DNA from: Pseudoalteromonas arctica A 37-1-2
GTDB taxonomy: Bacteria > Pseudomonadota > Gammaproteobacteria > Enterobacterales > Alteromonadaceae
Direction: 5' to 3'
Length of the DNA stretch: 64,000 nucleotides
Assembly: GCF_000238395.3 (NCBI RefSeq)
Contig: NZ_CP011025.1
Coordinates: forward strand, 1,984,001-2,048,000
Position 1 is the stretch's first letter. Each line of letters starts with the position of its first letter. The position numbers were made by a program, and so were the translations under genes. The notes beneath the pieces were generated by a model. The model was given only the letters and a program-made list of their open reading frames with translations, was not told the origin of the DNA and did not search any database. Shown piece by piece: positions 25,031 to 33,208 of the stretch.

Positions 25031-25996
25031 TTCATTTATAACTGCTTCTGCTGTAAATTTATGATCAAGTGCGTTCTCTACTAATTGCTTATATAAATTG
25101 AACTGCTGCTCTGCATATTTCAGTTCATACTGCTCTTTTATGTAAAAGTATTGCTCTAGATTGTTCTTATACAAAGCAAGGAGACCTTCTGCTATTTCTA
25201 TTTCTTTATGAGCATACTGACCAAGTTCATACTTTGTTAAAGGTAGCGCTCTGAATAATTTAACATCATATCTCCATGGGTTTTTTTCTTTTTCATATCG
25301 CCACATATCAAGATAACCAGAAAGTTGATATATTTCCGTAATTTCTTTATCAAATTTAGGGTCTTCAATTAAGTGAGACGTAATATCTGATAGTGCCTGT
25401 ATTTTATTACCTATTAATTTCCTAGTAGATTTTAAAACAGAGTTCGTGATTTCACTTTGCTTTTTAATCGGATCAAAACTTAGTGCAAACTCTATTTCTT
25501 CTTTTCTGGCTAAGTAAACACAATTTTCAATAACATTTACAAGATTTGAATCTGCAATTTCTTGAGGCAAACATGCTTCAGCATTTGAAACTAACTCAAC
25601 CCCTGCATATTCATACGATTTTGCGACTAAACGAGAACAAAATTGCCTTGTTGTATCAAGCTTTGAGAATATTTTAGCCCCTGCATTTGCAGCACTTAAC
25701 TTAGAATATGATGTGCCTACTTGTAAACGAGCGTACTCAATCGCTTTATTTATAGCTGATTGATTATTAACTCTAACGACCTTCACAAAACCAGGGTTGT
25801 CAATAACCAAGCGTTGTGTATTTCCAGAATGAACTCCTGCTAGATCTGAATGAATGTAGCTTGAGCCTCCAACATACAAAATAGCATGAGAATATTCTGT
25901 CCCAGTTAATTTTTGTATCATTTTACTTGGCTTTTCATTCGAACAAGTAAGGATAATGTCGCCTTGTTTTAATATTTCTCTATCTAAGAGATACAT
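25025..25996 (-). CDS. Permuted NlpC/P60 (YiiX/LRAT-like) family protein (cassette gene)
   Basis: The 323-residue protein begins with LKQGDIILTCS and has the catalytic-type His37 in YSHAILYVG before Cys120 in QFCSRLVAKSY. His before Cys is the circularly permuted order of the YaeF/YiiX papain-like amidases. The C-terminal 170 residues are helical and charged and match no domain I know. No signal peptide is seen, so it likely acts in the cytoplasm, as a hydrolase or acyltransferase of unknown target. It is bounded by a GTTAGGT crossover 17 bp before the start region and an attC-like site at its stop. Confidence 0.75.
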   Translation of the reverse strand: MYLLDREILKQGDIILTCSNEKPSKMIQKLTGTEYSHAILYVGGSSYIHSDLAGVHSGNTQRLVIDNPGFVKVVRVNNQSAINKAIEYARLQVGTSYSKLSAANAGAKIFSKLDTTRQFCSRLVAKSYEYAGVELVSNAEACLPQEIADSNLVNVIENCVYLARKEEIEFALSFDPIKKQSEITNSVLKSTRKLIGNKIQALSDITSHLIEDPKFDKEITEIYQLSGYLDMWRYEKEKNPWRYDVKLFRALPLTKYELGQYAHKEIEIAEGLLALYKNNLEQYFYIKEQYELKYAEQQFNLYKQLVENALDHKFTAEAVINET

Positions 25997-26009
25997 GACT
26001 CACCTTGAA

Positions 26010-26016
26010 ACCTAAC
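26010..26016 (-). other. Cassette crossover box GTTAGGT at the proximal edge of the cluster
   Basis: ACCTAAC on the plus strand reads GTTAGGT on the minus strand and fits the canonical GTTRRRY core. The second copy of the 400-bp repeat abuts it. Confidence 0.7.
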
Positions 26017-26415
26017 GAGCCTGTAGATTAACTCGTTTTTTATTTGTTTTTATTGATAAACAAACCATAGCTGAGTTCCTATTTTGGTTCAATCGATTAC
26101 TGTATTTTTACGCAGCATATAAAGAAGTGTTTGGTGTTGTTTAAATTGGCGTTTTGGAAGGAATTACGAGTGGTTGAATGGCTTTTATTTAAGTTAAAAG
26201 GGCTTCCCCTTCTTAATGTATCGTATTTCAGCTTTTCTATATTATGAACAAGGCAATACAGTTGCCACACAATAAAGTAAAGGCATTCACTTTTGTTTGA
26301 CCCCGTAAGGTCAATTTATTCATGCCTTTGTTCACTGTAATGTTCCGCTTTTTATTTAAAGGAAAGCCGGTTCAATACAGCCGAGCCGTTTGCCATTCTT
26401 TAATAAACAGCTATC
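26015..26415. repeat. About 400-bp direct repeat, copy B
   Basis: This copy matches 24250-24638 and has an extra GTTCAATACAGCCGA-like insertion near its far end. The two copies flank the NlpC/P60-like cassette and the REP-like segment, in direct orientation. Confidence 0.82.
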
Positions 26416-26560
26416 GTAGCCCGATGAGAAGTTTTTAACGCAGTTAATTAGAACACTAGAATGTTCTACGTTTTAATTCAGCAGGTATACTACCCATGTT
26501 TTACAACAAATTGCCAACGCCGTTATTAGCCCTTTTTCAAGATTATAAACTCCCCGATTT
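26416..26560. other. Intergenic remainder between repeat copy B and the valine operon terminator
   Basis: About 145 bp of AT-rich sequence contains an inverted repeat TAGAACA-CTAGAA-TGTTCTA. No ORF, integrase remnant or attI-like site is recognisable. Confidence 0.3.
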
Positions 26561-26597
26561 AAAACAAAAAAGCATAACCCAAAGAGCTATGCTTTTA
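26561..26597 (-). terminator. Terminator of the minus-strand valine degradation operon
   Basis: AAAAGCATA and TATGCTTTT form a 9-bp stem around an 11-base loop; on the minus strand it is followed by TTTTTTGTTTT. It lies 23 bp beyond the SDR stop codon. Confidence 0.85.
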
Positions 26598-26619
26598 ATC
26601 AACCTTAATCAAGTTCGGT

Positions 26620-27390
26620 TTACAAACGAATACCGCCGTCTATTTCTACCACGCGGCCGGTAAAAAAGTCGTTTTCGATTATGTATTGTGCGGTATGGGC
26701 AATTTCGTCGCTTTCGCCTAAGCGCCCTACGGGTGTTACTGCAAGCATACGTTGTTTGGCTTCGGGCTTCATGGCGTCGGTCATGGCGGTGCTTATTACA
26801 CCTGGTGCAATAGCGCCTACACGTATACCAAAGCGGCCAAGTTCTTTAGCCCATGTGGTGGTAAGTGCCACTACGCCTGCTTTTGATGCCGCGTAGTTTG
26901 TTTGGCCTATGTTACCTGCGCGCGCTACGCTCGACATATTAACGATTACGCCGCCTTTACCTGATTCAATCATGTGGCTTGCAGCTTCCCGCCCTGCTAA
27001 AAACACACCTGTCAGGTTTACATCAATCACTGATTGAAATTGCTCAAGAGACATTTTTTTAACGACTTTACCGTCTTTTGCCTTTATAAACATGCCGTCG
27101 CGTAAAATACCGGCGTTGTTTATAAGCACGCCAATGTGCCCAAAATCGCTATTAATGGTATTGAATACGCTTTCTACTTCGCTCTCGGCGGTTACGTTTG
27201 CGGCATAACCTTTAATGTTGCCTGTGACACCTTCAAGCTGCGTGAGTTGCTCGCATGCGTTGTTTAATAAGTCTTGTGCCATATCTATTAAAGCAATGTT
27301 GGCACCCATAAGTGCAAACTTTTGCGCCATTGCAAAGCCTAAACCTTGTGCGCCACCGGTTATTACTACCGTGTTATTTTTAATTTCCAC
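26620..27390 (-). CDS. Short-chain dehydrogenase/reductase in the valine/isoleucine operon, GTG start
   Basis: A classical 256-residue SDR with the coenzyme loop TGGAQGLGFAMAQ near residue 12, NNAG near residue 90, and catalytic Ser-Tyr-Lys in NMSSVARAG and YAASKAGVV. The start is a GTG preceded by TAGGAG. As the last gene of the operon with mmsB, mmsA and acyl-CoA dehydrogenase, it is most likely a 3-hydroxyacyl-CoA dehydrogenase, for instance acting on 3-hydroxy-2-methylbutyryl-CoA in isoleucine degradation, although sequence alone would also allow a 3-oxoacyl-ACP reductase. Cytoplasmic. Confidence 0.82.
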   Translation of the reverse strand: MEIKNNTVVITGGAQGLGFAMAQKFALMGANIALIDMAQDLLNNACEQLTQLEGVTGNIKGYAANVTAESEVESVFNTINSDFGHIGVLINNAGILRDGMFIKAKDGKVVKKMSLEQFQSVIDVNLTGVFLAGREAASHMIESGKGGVIVNMSSVARAGNIGQTNYAASKAGVVALTTTWAKELGRFGIRVGAIAPGVISTAMTDAMKPEAKQRMLAVTPVGRLGESDEIAHTAQYIIENDFFTGRVVEIDGGIRL

Positions 27391-27399
27391 GCGTTGCTC

Positions 27400-28299
27400 C
27401 TACTTAGAAAACAGTTTATAAATGGCACTAAAGTCATCACTACCCGCACCTTGGTGCTGTAGCATAGTGTATAAATTTTTAGCCATTGAACCCATAGGGG
27501 TTGATGAATTACTTTGCTGCGCGGCTTCCATGGCAAGGCCTAGATCTTTAGCCATTAAATCGACCATAAAGCCTGGTTTGTAATCGTTACTTGCAGGGGC
27601 TGTATCCATTACACCTGGGCAAGGGTTGTAAAGTTCAAGCGTCCAGTTTCGGCCCGAACTTGCGGTCATAATGTCGCTAAGCACTTTAGGATCGAGGCCG
27701 TTGTTAATACCCATTTGCAGTGCTTCGCTGGTGCCTGCCATTAAAATACTGAGTAGCATGTTATTACATATTTTTGCTACTTGCCCTGCGCCAATATCGC
27801 CTGCATGAAATATGTTTTTACCCATATCACTCAACACTGTATTTGCTTTATCGAACGCTGCTTTTTCGCCGCCTACAATAAAAGTAAGTGTGCCAGCAGT
27901 TGCGCCTGCAACGCCGCCCGATACCGGTGCATCTACAAAGCTTATGCCTTGTTCACCAAGCGCACTGCCTACAATACGGGCTGATTCTGCATCTATTGTT
28001 GAGCAATCAATTACTAATGTATTTTTGCTCAGCACGTTAATTAAGCCGTTGTCGTCGTTATTACCTAAGTAAAGCGACTTAACATGTTTGCCCGCTGGTA
28101 ACATACTAATAAGTACGTCAGCATTGGTTGCGCACTGCTTTGCATCAACCGCTGCTTTTGCGCCTTTGCTTGCAAACTCATTTACGACCGACTGGTTTAA
28201 ATCGAACACGCTAACAGTATGCCCAGCTTTAATTAAGTTAGCCGCCATTGGGCCGCCCATATTACCTAAACCAATAAAACCTATGTTTAATTTACTCAT
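27400..28299 (-). CDS. mmsB: 3-hydroxyisobutyrate dehydrogenase
   Basis: MmsB oxidises 3-hydroxyisobutyrate to methylmalonate semialdehyde with NAD+ in valine degradation. The 299-residue protein begins with the beta-hydroxyacid dehydrogenase dinucleotide motif GFIGLGNMGGPMAANLIKAG, has the substrate segment DAPVSGGVAGATAGTL and the catalytic Lys in GQVAKICNN. The size and motifs fit the family exactly. It lies 9 bp upstream of the SDR gene. The product is the substrate of MmsA, encoded in the same cluster. Confidence 0.92.
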   Translation of the reverse strand: MSKLNIGFIGLGNMGGPMAANLIKAGHTVSVFDLNQSVVNEFASKGAKAAVDAKQCATNADVLISMLPAGKHVKSLYLGNNDDNGLINVLSKNTLVIDCSTIDAESARIVGSALGEQGISFVDAPVSGGVAGATAGTLTFIVGGEKAAFDKANTVLSDMGKNIFHAGDIGAGQVAKICNNMLLSILMAGTSEALQMGINNGLDPKVLSDIMTASSGRNWTLELYNPCPGVMDTAPASNDYKPGFMVDLMAKDLGLAMEAAQQSNSSTPMGSMAKNLYTMLQHQGAGSDDFSAIYKLFSK

Positions 28300-28323
28300 A
28301 GTTGTTCCTTTTAGATACCAATT

Positions 28324-29466
28324 CTATTTAACAGCAAGCTCATTGAGCGGGTGATTTTCGCCAAAGCGGTTAGCAAAAAAGCTATCTATTATTGTTTGTG
28401 GTACATCACTAAGTGTTTTGTATTGCCAATTTGGCGCGCCGTCTTTATCTATTAGTAGCGCTCTTACACCTTCTTGAAACTCACCTACTTCGCCAGCGCG
28501 AACCGACATACCCAGCTCCATTTTAAAACACGCTAATAAGCTTTTGCCTTGGCTTGTTTTTAATTGCTCACTTACAAGTGCACAACTTAGTGGGCAGCCA
28601 TGCTTAAGTGATTTTTGAGCGCGCTGTAGCCATTTATCGTCAGTGGTTAGCCCTAAAATGTAATCAACCTGCTCCTGCAAGGTTGTAAACTCACCCAATT
28701 TTTGAATCGTTTTTAGGTTAGCTTTTATATTGCCTTTTGGCATACGCGCAGATTGGTTGTCTAAATCGGTTAATAACTTAGTTAATCGCTCATGATTTAA
28801 GCTTGCGGTTTTGCCCCATTTAGCTGCTAAAATTTGCGCAAGCATGGCATCATATTTAGTGCTGTCGATGAAGTGATCGGCAAGCGATACAAAACGCGCG
28901 TCGTCGCAGTTAATTGATGCCGACGTTAGCCCTAAAAATAGCCCCACACTTTGTGGCATTTTATGTAAAAAGTAACTGCCGCCTACATCAGGGTATAAAC
29001 CTATGGTTTGCTCTGGCATGGCAATGCGAGATGTTTCGGTTACAACGCGGTGGCTAGCACCGGCCATTAGCCCTAAACCGCCGCCCATTACTATGCCGTT
29101 ACCCCAAACGAGGATAGGTTTATCAAAGGTATGAATAAGATAATCAAGCTTGTACTCAAGGGTAAAAAACTCTTCAACTAAGCTTGTTGGTTTACCTTGC
29201 GCCATTGCATGATGAAGGCTTACAACATCGCCACCGGCGCAAAATGCTTTATCGCCTGCGCCTTTTAACAAGACCATAGCAATAGCATCATCGTCTTGCC
29301 AAGCTCGCAATTGCGGTTCAAGTAACTTGATCATCTCAAAATTAAGTGCATTTAAGGCTTTTGGCGCATTGAGTGTAATAAGCCCAATTAAACTGCCATT
29401 TTCTGCGGTTGCGGTTTCAAATACCACGGGTTCATCAGCGCTATTTAATAATGTTAAAGCACTCAT
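28324..29466 (-). CDS. 3-hydroxyisobutyryl-CoA hydrolase
   Basis: This crotonase-fold enzyme of 380 residues is about 120 longer than simple enoyl-CoA hydratases, typical of the 3-hydroxyisobutyryl-CoA hydrolase group. It shows the oxyanion segment GDKAFCAGGDVVSLHHA, WGNGIVMGGGLGLMAG, and the catalytic-Glu region MPEQTIGLYPDVGGSYFLH. It frees 3-hydroxyisobutyrate for MmsB in valine breakdown. The ATG overlaps the stop of the preceding enoyl-CoA hydratase gene by one base (TAATG), which suggests translational coupling. Identification is strong by length, motif and context. Confidence 0.9.
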   Translation of the reverse strand: MSALTLLNSADEPVVFETATAENGSLIGLITLNAPKALNALNFEMIKLLEPQLRAWQDDDAIAMVLLKGAGDKAFCAGGDVVSLHHAMAQGKPTSLVEEFFTLEYKLDYLIHTFDKPILVWGNGIVMGGGLGLMAGASHRVVTETSRIAMPEQTIGLYPDVGGSYFLHKMPQSVGLFLGLTSASINCDDARFVSLADHFIDSTKYDAMLAQILAAKWGKTASLNHERLTKLLTDLDNQSARMPKGNIKANLKTIQKLGEFTTLQEQVDYILGLTTDDKWLQRAQKSLKHGCPLSCALVSEQLKTSQGKSLLACFKMELGMSVRAGEVGEFQEGVRALLIDKDGAPNWQYKTLSDVPQTIIDSFFANRFGENHPLNELAVK

Positions 29467-30257
29467 TAGCCATTTACCCAGTTAGCGCGGCGTTTTTCTA
29501 AAAAGGCATTTACGCCTTCTTGTTGATCTTCGGTATCAAATAAACCAACAAATAACTCGCGCTCAAGAGGCAATACACTTGCCATTGGTTGATGGCGCCC
29601 TTTTTGAATCAATGTTTTACATGCTGCAACTGAGCTAGGGCTTTGATCGGCCACTTGGTTGGCCAGTTTTAAGGCTGCCGCAAAGCTTTCACCCTGCGGT
29701 ACTACTTCTTCTACTAAGCCAATTTGTAGGGCTTTATCAGCTTTTAAGCGCTCGCCGCATAAAATCATGCGTTTTGCCCAGCCTTCGCCTACAAGCCATG
29801 CTAAATTTTGTGTGCCACCAGCACACGGTAATAAGCCAACTTTAGCTTCAGGGAGCGCCATTTGTGCTTGCTCTTCCGCAATACGAACGTCGCACGCAAG
29901 CGCCACCTCTAAACCGCCGCCCATTGCATAACCATTAATGGCTGCAACCGACACGCCTCTAAAATTAGTAAGCGCTTCAAATGCTTCACCAAATACACGC
30001 GACATATCGGCGGCTACGCCTTTATCGCCACCAGCAAATACGTTTAGGTCGGCACCCGCGCTAAAAAACTTCTCGCCTTCACCAGTAAGTACCAATGCAT
30101 AAATATTTTTATTATTATTAAGCTCATTAACGGTATTTTTTAAATCAACTAGGGTGTCTTTTGTCCAGGTGTTTGCTGGCGGGTTAGACATAGTTAAAAT
30201 AGCAACATGACCTTCGGTTGTAAGTTCAATACTCGGATTAGATTTTGATTCTGACAT
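29466..30257 (-). CDS. Enoyl-CoA hydratase
   Basis: A 263-residue crotonase with the oxyanion motif EKFFSAGADLNVFAGG, the segment NGYAMGGGLEVALACDVRI and the catalytic Glu region ALPEAKVGLLPCAGGTQNLA. In this operon it should hydrate methacrylyl-CoA (valine) and tiglyl-CoA (isoleucine) to the 3-hydroxyacyl-CoA. It lies between the acyl-CoA dehydrogenase (10 bp spacing) and the hydrolase (1 bp overlap). GGAGCAAT precedes the ATG. Substrate assignment rests on context. Confidence 0.88.
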   Translation of the reverse strand: MSESKSNPSIELTTEGHVAILTMSNPPANTWTKDTLVDLKNTVNELNNNKNIYALVLTGEGEKFFSAGADLNVFAGGDKGVAADMSRVFGEAFEALTNFRGVSVAAINGYAMGGGLEVALACDVRIAEEQAQMALPEAKVGLLPCAGGTQNLAWLVGEGWAKRMILCGERLKADKALQIGLVEEVVPQGESFAAALKLANQVADQSPSSVAACKTLIQKGRHQPMASVLPLERELFVGLFDTEDQQEGVNAFLEKRRANWVNG

Positions 30258-30267
30258 ACATTGCTCC

Positions 30268-31425
30268 TTATAAAACGTCGCTTGCAGACTCAGCTAAAAT
30301 ACGGCGCGCTATAATCACACGCATAATTTCATTAGTGCCTTCTAAAATTTGATGAACGCGTACATCACGTACATGGCGCTCAAGCGGGTATTCTTTTATA
30401 TAACCGTAACCACCATGAATTTGCAGTGCGTCGTTACATACGGTAAAACCAACATCGGTAGCAAAGCGTTTAGCCATGGCGCAGTAAGTGGTTTTTTCAA
30501 CGTCGTTATTATCAAGTTTAAATGCAGCAAGCCTTACCATTTGGCGCGCAGCTACAAGCTCGGTGTTCATATCGGCAATTTTAAATTGCAATGCTTGAAA
30601 CGCAGCCAATGGTTTACCAAATTGTGTACGTTCTTTTAAATATTCACGGGCTGTATTAAGCGCCGCTTGCGCTGTACCAATTGAACATGTGGCAATGTTA
30701 ATTCGGCCGCCATCTAGGCCTTGCATCGCAAATTTAAAGCCTTCGCCCTCTGCGCCTAATAAGTTATGCGCAGGAATGCGTACATCTTCAAAGCTAATTA
30801 GGCGTGTAGGTTGTGCGTTCCAACCCATTTTTTCTTCGGCTTTGCCATATTCAACGCCTTTCGCGTCGGCCGGGACTACAAATGCCGAAATACCCGCAGC
30901 GCCTTCGCCGCCTGTACGTGCCATTACCACTAATACTTCGGTTTCGCCAGCGCCCGATATAAACATTTTTGAGCCGTTAATAACATACTCATCACCCTCA
31001 AGCACGGCTTTTGTTTTAAGTGATGCGGCGTCTGAACCCGACCCTGGCTCTGTTAAACAGTAAGAGGCAAGTAACTCGCCCATTACTAATTGCTCTACGT
31101 ATTTGTCTTTAACTGCATCGGTACCAAAACTTGCTACCATCCAGGTGGCCATATTATGAATGGTTAACATGGCCGTTGTTGCGGTACAGCCCATAGCAAG
31201 CTGCTCAAAAATAATGCTCGAATCTAAACGTGATAAACCAAGGCCGCCCGCTTCCTCTGGCGTGTATAAACCACAAAAACCAAGCTCGCCTGCTGCTTTA
31301 ATCGTGTCTTTAGGAAAAATATGTTCGCGATCCCACTTTGCTGCATAGGGGGCAAGTTCTGACTCGGCAAATTGGCGTGCTGTTTGAGCAAAGGCTTGTT
31401 GATCTTCTGATAAGTTAAAGTCCAT
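30268..31425 (-). CDS. Acyl-CoA dehydrogenase, isobutyryl/2-methyl branched-chain type
   Basis: This flavoprotein of 385 residues has the acyl-CoA dehydrogenase signatures YCLTEPGSGSDAASLKT and QIHGGYGYIKEYPLERHVRD, with the catalytic Glu in ILEGTNEIMRVI near the C-terminus as in short-chain types. It oxidises a branched acyl-CoA, most likely isobutyryl-CoA and 2-methylbutyryl-CoA, to the enoyl-CoA used by the next enzyme. A 167-bp spacer with hairpins separates it from mmsA upstream. It differs from the isovaleryl-CoA dehydrogenase encoded at 35212. Chain specificity is inferred from operon content. Confidence 0.88.
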   Translation of the reverse strand: MDFNLSEDQQAFAQTARQFAESELAPYAAKWDREHIFPKDTIKAAGELGFCGLYTPEEAGGLGLSRLDSSIIFEQLAMGCTATTAMLTIHNMATWMVASFGTDAVKDKYVEQLVMGELLASYCLTEPGSGSDAASLKTKAVLEGDEYVINGSKMFISGAGETEVLVVMARTGGEGAAGISAFVVPADAKGVEYGKAEEKMGWNAQPTRLISFEDVRIPAHNLLGAEGEGFKFAMQGLDGGRINIATCSIGTAQAALNTAREYLKERTQFGKPLAAFQALQFKIADMNTELVAARQMVRLAAFKLDNNDVEKTTYCAMAKRFATDVGFTVCNDALQIHGGYGYIKEYPLERHVRDVRVHQILEGTNEIMRVIIARRILAESASDVL

Positions 31426-31464
31426 GTTAGACCTCTTTAATTGTGTTAGTTGTGTTGTTAGTGT

Positions 31465-31541
31465 CTCCCGTCACGGGAGTAGTTCGTGACGAGCGGCGAA
31501 GGCTTATGTGTGTTGTGTGTTGTGTGTGAAGTAGCCTTCGC
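31465..31541. other. Structured spacer between mmsA and the acyl-CoA dehydrogenase gene
   Basis: CTCCCG-TCA-CGGGAG (31465-31479) and GCGAAGGCT/AGCCTTCGC (31496-31504 and 31533-31541) form two hairpins; the second encloses a TG-rich repeat (TGTGTGTTGTGTGTTGTGTG). There is no T-run after them on the minus strand, so they may affect mRNA processing or differential expression inside the operon. Confidence 0.45.
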
Positions 31542-31592
31542 GCCCATCTTTATTATTAATTATTCTTTTATTTATTCATTTTTTAATTACGA

Positions 31593-33083
31593 TTATTTTA
31601 AGTTAATGCTCATATTTGGACCCGACGCAATGTCGTCTTCAAACCAACGTGAGGTAATCGTTTTAGTTTCTGTGTAAAAACGAATGCCTTGTTTACCGTA
31701 CGTGTGAGTATCGCCATAAAACGAGCCTTTCCAACCAGTGAACGAAAAGAACGGAAGTGGCACCGGAATTGGCACATTAATACCTACTTGGCCTACTTCA
31801 ATTTCGTGTTGGAATTTACGAGCCACTGCGCCGCTTGACGTAAATAATGAGGTGCCGTTACCGTAAGGGCTGTCGTTAATAAGTGCGATTGCTTCATCAA
31901 GCGTGTCTACAAACATACACGCCAGTACTGGGCCGAATATTTCTTCTTTGTATAAATCCATCTCTTTGGTTACATCGGTAAATAACGTTGGGCCAACCCA
32001 GTTACCTTGCTCGTACCCTTCAACCGTAAAGTCAGAACCATCAATTAAACAGGTAGCGCCTTGCTCTTTACCACCAGCAATGAGTGATAAAATACGTGCC
32101 TTTGCTGCTTTTGATGTTTGTGGACCGTATGCCGCGTTTGCATCATCCCACACGCCTGGGCGTACATTTTCAAAGCCTGCTTTAATTTCATCTACCCACT
32201 GACTTGCTTGACCTACAAATACAGCAACCGAAATACCCATACAACGCTGACCAGCAGCACCTACCGATGCGCCTACTAAGTTATTTACAACGTGCGATTT
32301 ACTTGCATCAGGCATAATAACCATGTGGTTTTTAGCGCCAACACACGCTTGCACGCGTTTAAGATTTTGTGTGCCTTTAGAATAAATATAAGCACCTACA
32401 CCACATGAGCCAACAAACGAAATAGCACGCACTGCTTTGTCTTCTAGTAAGCGGTCTACTTGTGGTTTTGTACCGTGAACAACTTGTAATACGCCTTTTG
32501 GTGCGCCGGCTTCAATAAATAGCTCTGCTAAACGCATTGGTGTAAGTGGATCTTGCTCAGACGGTTTTAAAATAAAGGTGTTACCACACACAATAGCCAG
32601 CGGGAACATCCAAAGTGGGATCATTGCAGGGAAGTTAAACGGGGTAACACCTGCACACACGCCAAGTGGCTGCATGTAAGAATACGTATCGATTTTACGC
32701 GCTACGTTTTCCATTGTTTCACCCATCATTAATGATGGCGCGTTAGCAGCTTGTTCTACTACTTCAATACCACGCCAAACATCGCCTTTTGCATCTTCAA
32801 ATGTTTTACCCAATTCATGGCAAATAATGGTAGCAAGCTCATCGTGATGTTCTTTTAATAGCGCCGCGTACTTCATCATAATGCGAGCACGTTCAGTAAT
32901 GGGTACGTCTTTCCATGTTTTAAACGTTTCAGAGGCTGAGGCTATTGCCGCGTCCATTTCTGATTCTGTGGTACATGGCACTTGTGCAAGTACTTCTTGA
33001 GTTGCTGGGTTTATAACATCGATAAGCTCTTTTGATGCTGATTGAATAAATTCGCCATTAATAAGTAGTGGTACTTGGTGCAT
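31593..33083 (-). CDS. mmsA: Methylmalonate-semialdehyde dehydrogenase (CoA-acylating)
   Basis: MmsA converts methylmalonate semialdehyde plus CoA and NAD+ to propionyl-CoA and CO2, the last step specific to valine. The 496-residue protein has the family catalytic Cys in [16 protein letters not shown], the unusual [19 protein letters not shown] and the NAD segment [14 protein letters not shown]. Its end, [20 protein letters not shown], is diagnostic for the MMSDH subgroup. AGGATTT precedes the ATG. The propionyl-CoA formed links to the acrylate route at acuI only by shared product. Confidence 0.93.
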   Translation of the reverse strand: MHQVPLLINGEFIQSASKELIDVINPATQEVLAQVPCTTESEMDAAIASASETFKTWKDVPITERARIMMKYAALLKEHHDELATIICHELGKTFEDAKGDVWRGIEVVEQAANAPSLMMGETMENVARKIDTYSYMQPLGVCAGVTPFNFPAMIPLWMFPLAIVCGNTFILKPSEQDPLTPMRLAELFIEAGAPKGVLQVVHGTKPQVDRLLEDKAVRAISFVGSCGVGAYIYSKGTQNLKRVQACVGAKNHMVIMPDASKSHVVNNLVGASVGAAGQRCMGISVAVFVGQASQWVDEIKAGFENVRPGVWDDANAAYGPQTSKAAKARILSLIAGGKEQGATCLIDGSDFTVEGYEQGNWVGPTLFTDVTKEMDLYKEEIFGPVLACMFVDTLDEAIALINDSPYGNGTSLFTSSGAVARKFQHEIEVGQVGINVPIPVPLPFFSFTGWKGSFYGDTHTYGKQGIRFYTETKTITSRWFEDDIASGPNMSINLK

Positions 33084-33208
33084 GATTAAATCCTAGTGTG
33101 TGAGTTGTGTGTTCTCTTTTAAAATTGGTAGCGCCGCTTTGTTAGTATTATTAGTGCAGCGCTTTTATAGTTATTCGTATAGCTTTCTTATAACTGCTTA
33201 ATACCTAG

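Larger units (their letters stand above)
20989..26016 (-). mobile_element. Integron-type gene-cassette cluster without integrase (CALIN-like)
   Basis: Six minus-strand genes are each followed by an attC-like site of about 70-120 bp, with boxes of the form GTTAxxx and its complement at the two ends. In five cassettes (DUF6624, HEAT, three-helix membrane, small membrane, AraC) the first ten or so bases after the crossover GTT are exactly complementary to the left end of the cassette's own downstream site; in the sixth (NlpC/P60-like) one base differs. This self-match is a property of circularised integron cassettes and is hard to explain otherwise. No integrase gene is present between 1 and 64 kb. 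The segment 24252-24955 between two cassettes has no recognisable gene. Confidence 0.82.

Noticed and set aside
31486-31677. 63-codon plus-strand ORF at the mmsA 3' end
   Set aside because: It overlaps the mmsA coding region in antisense and the structured TG spacer; composition is not protein-like.
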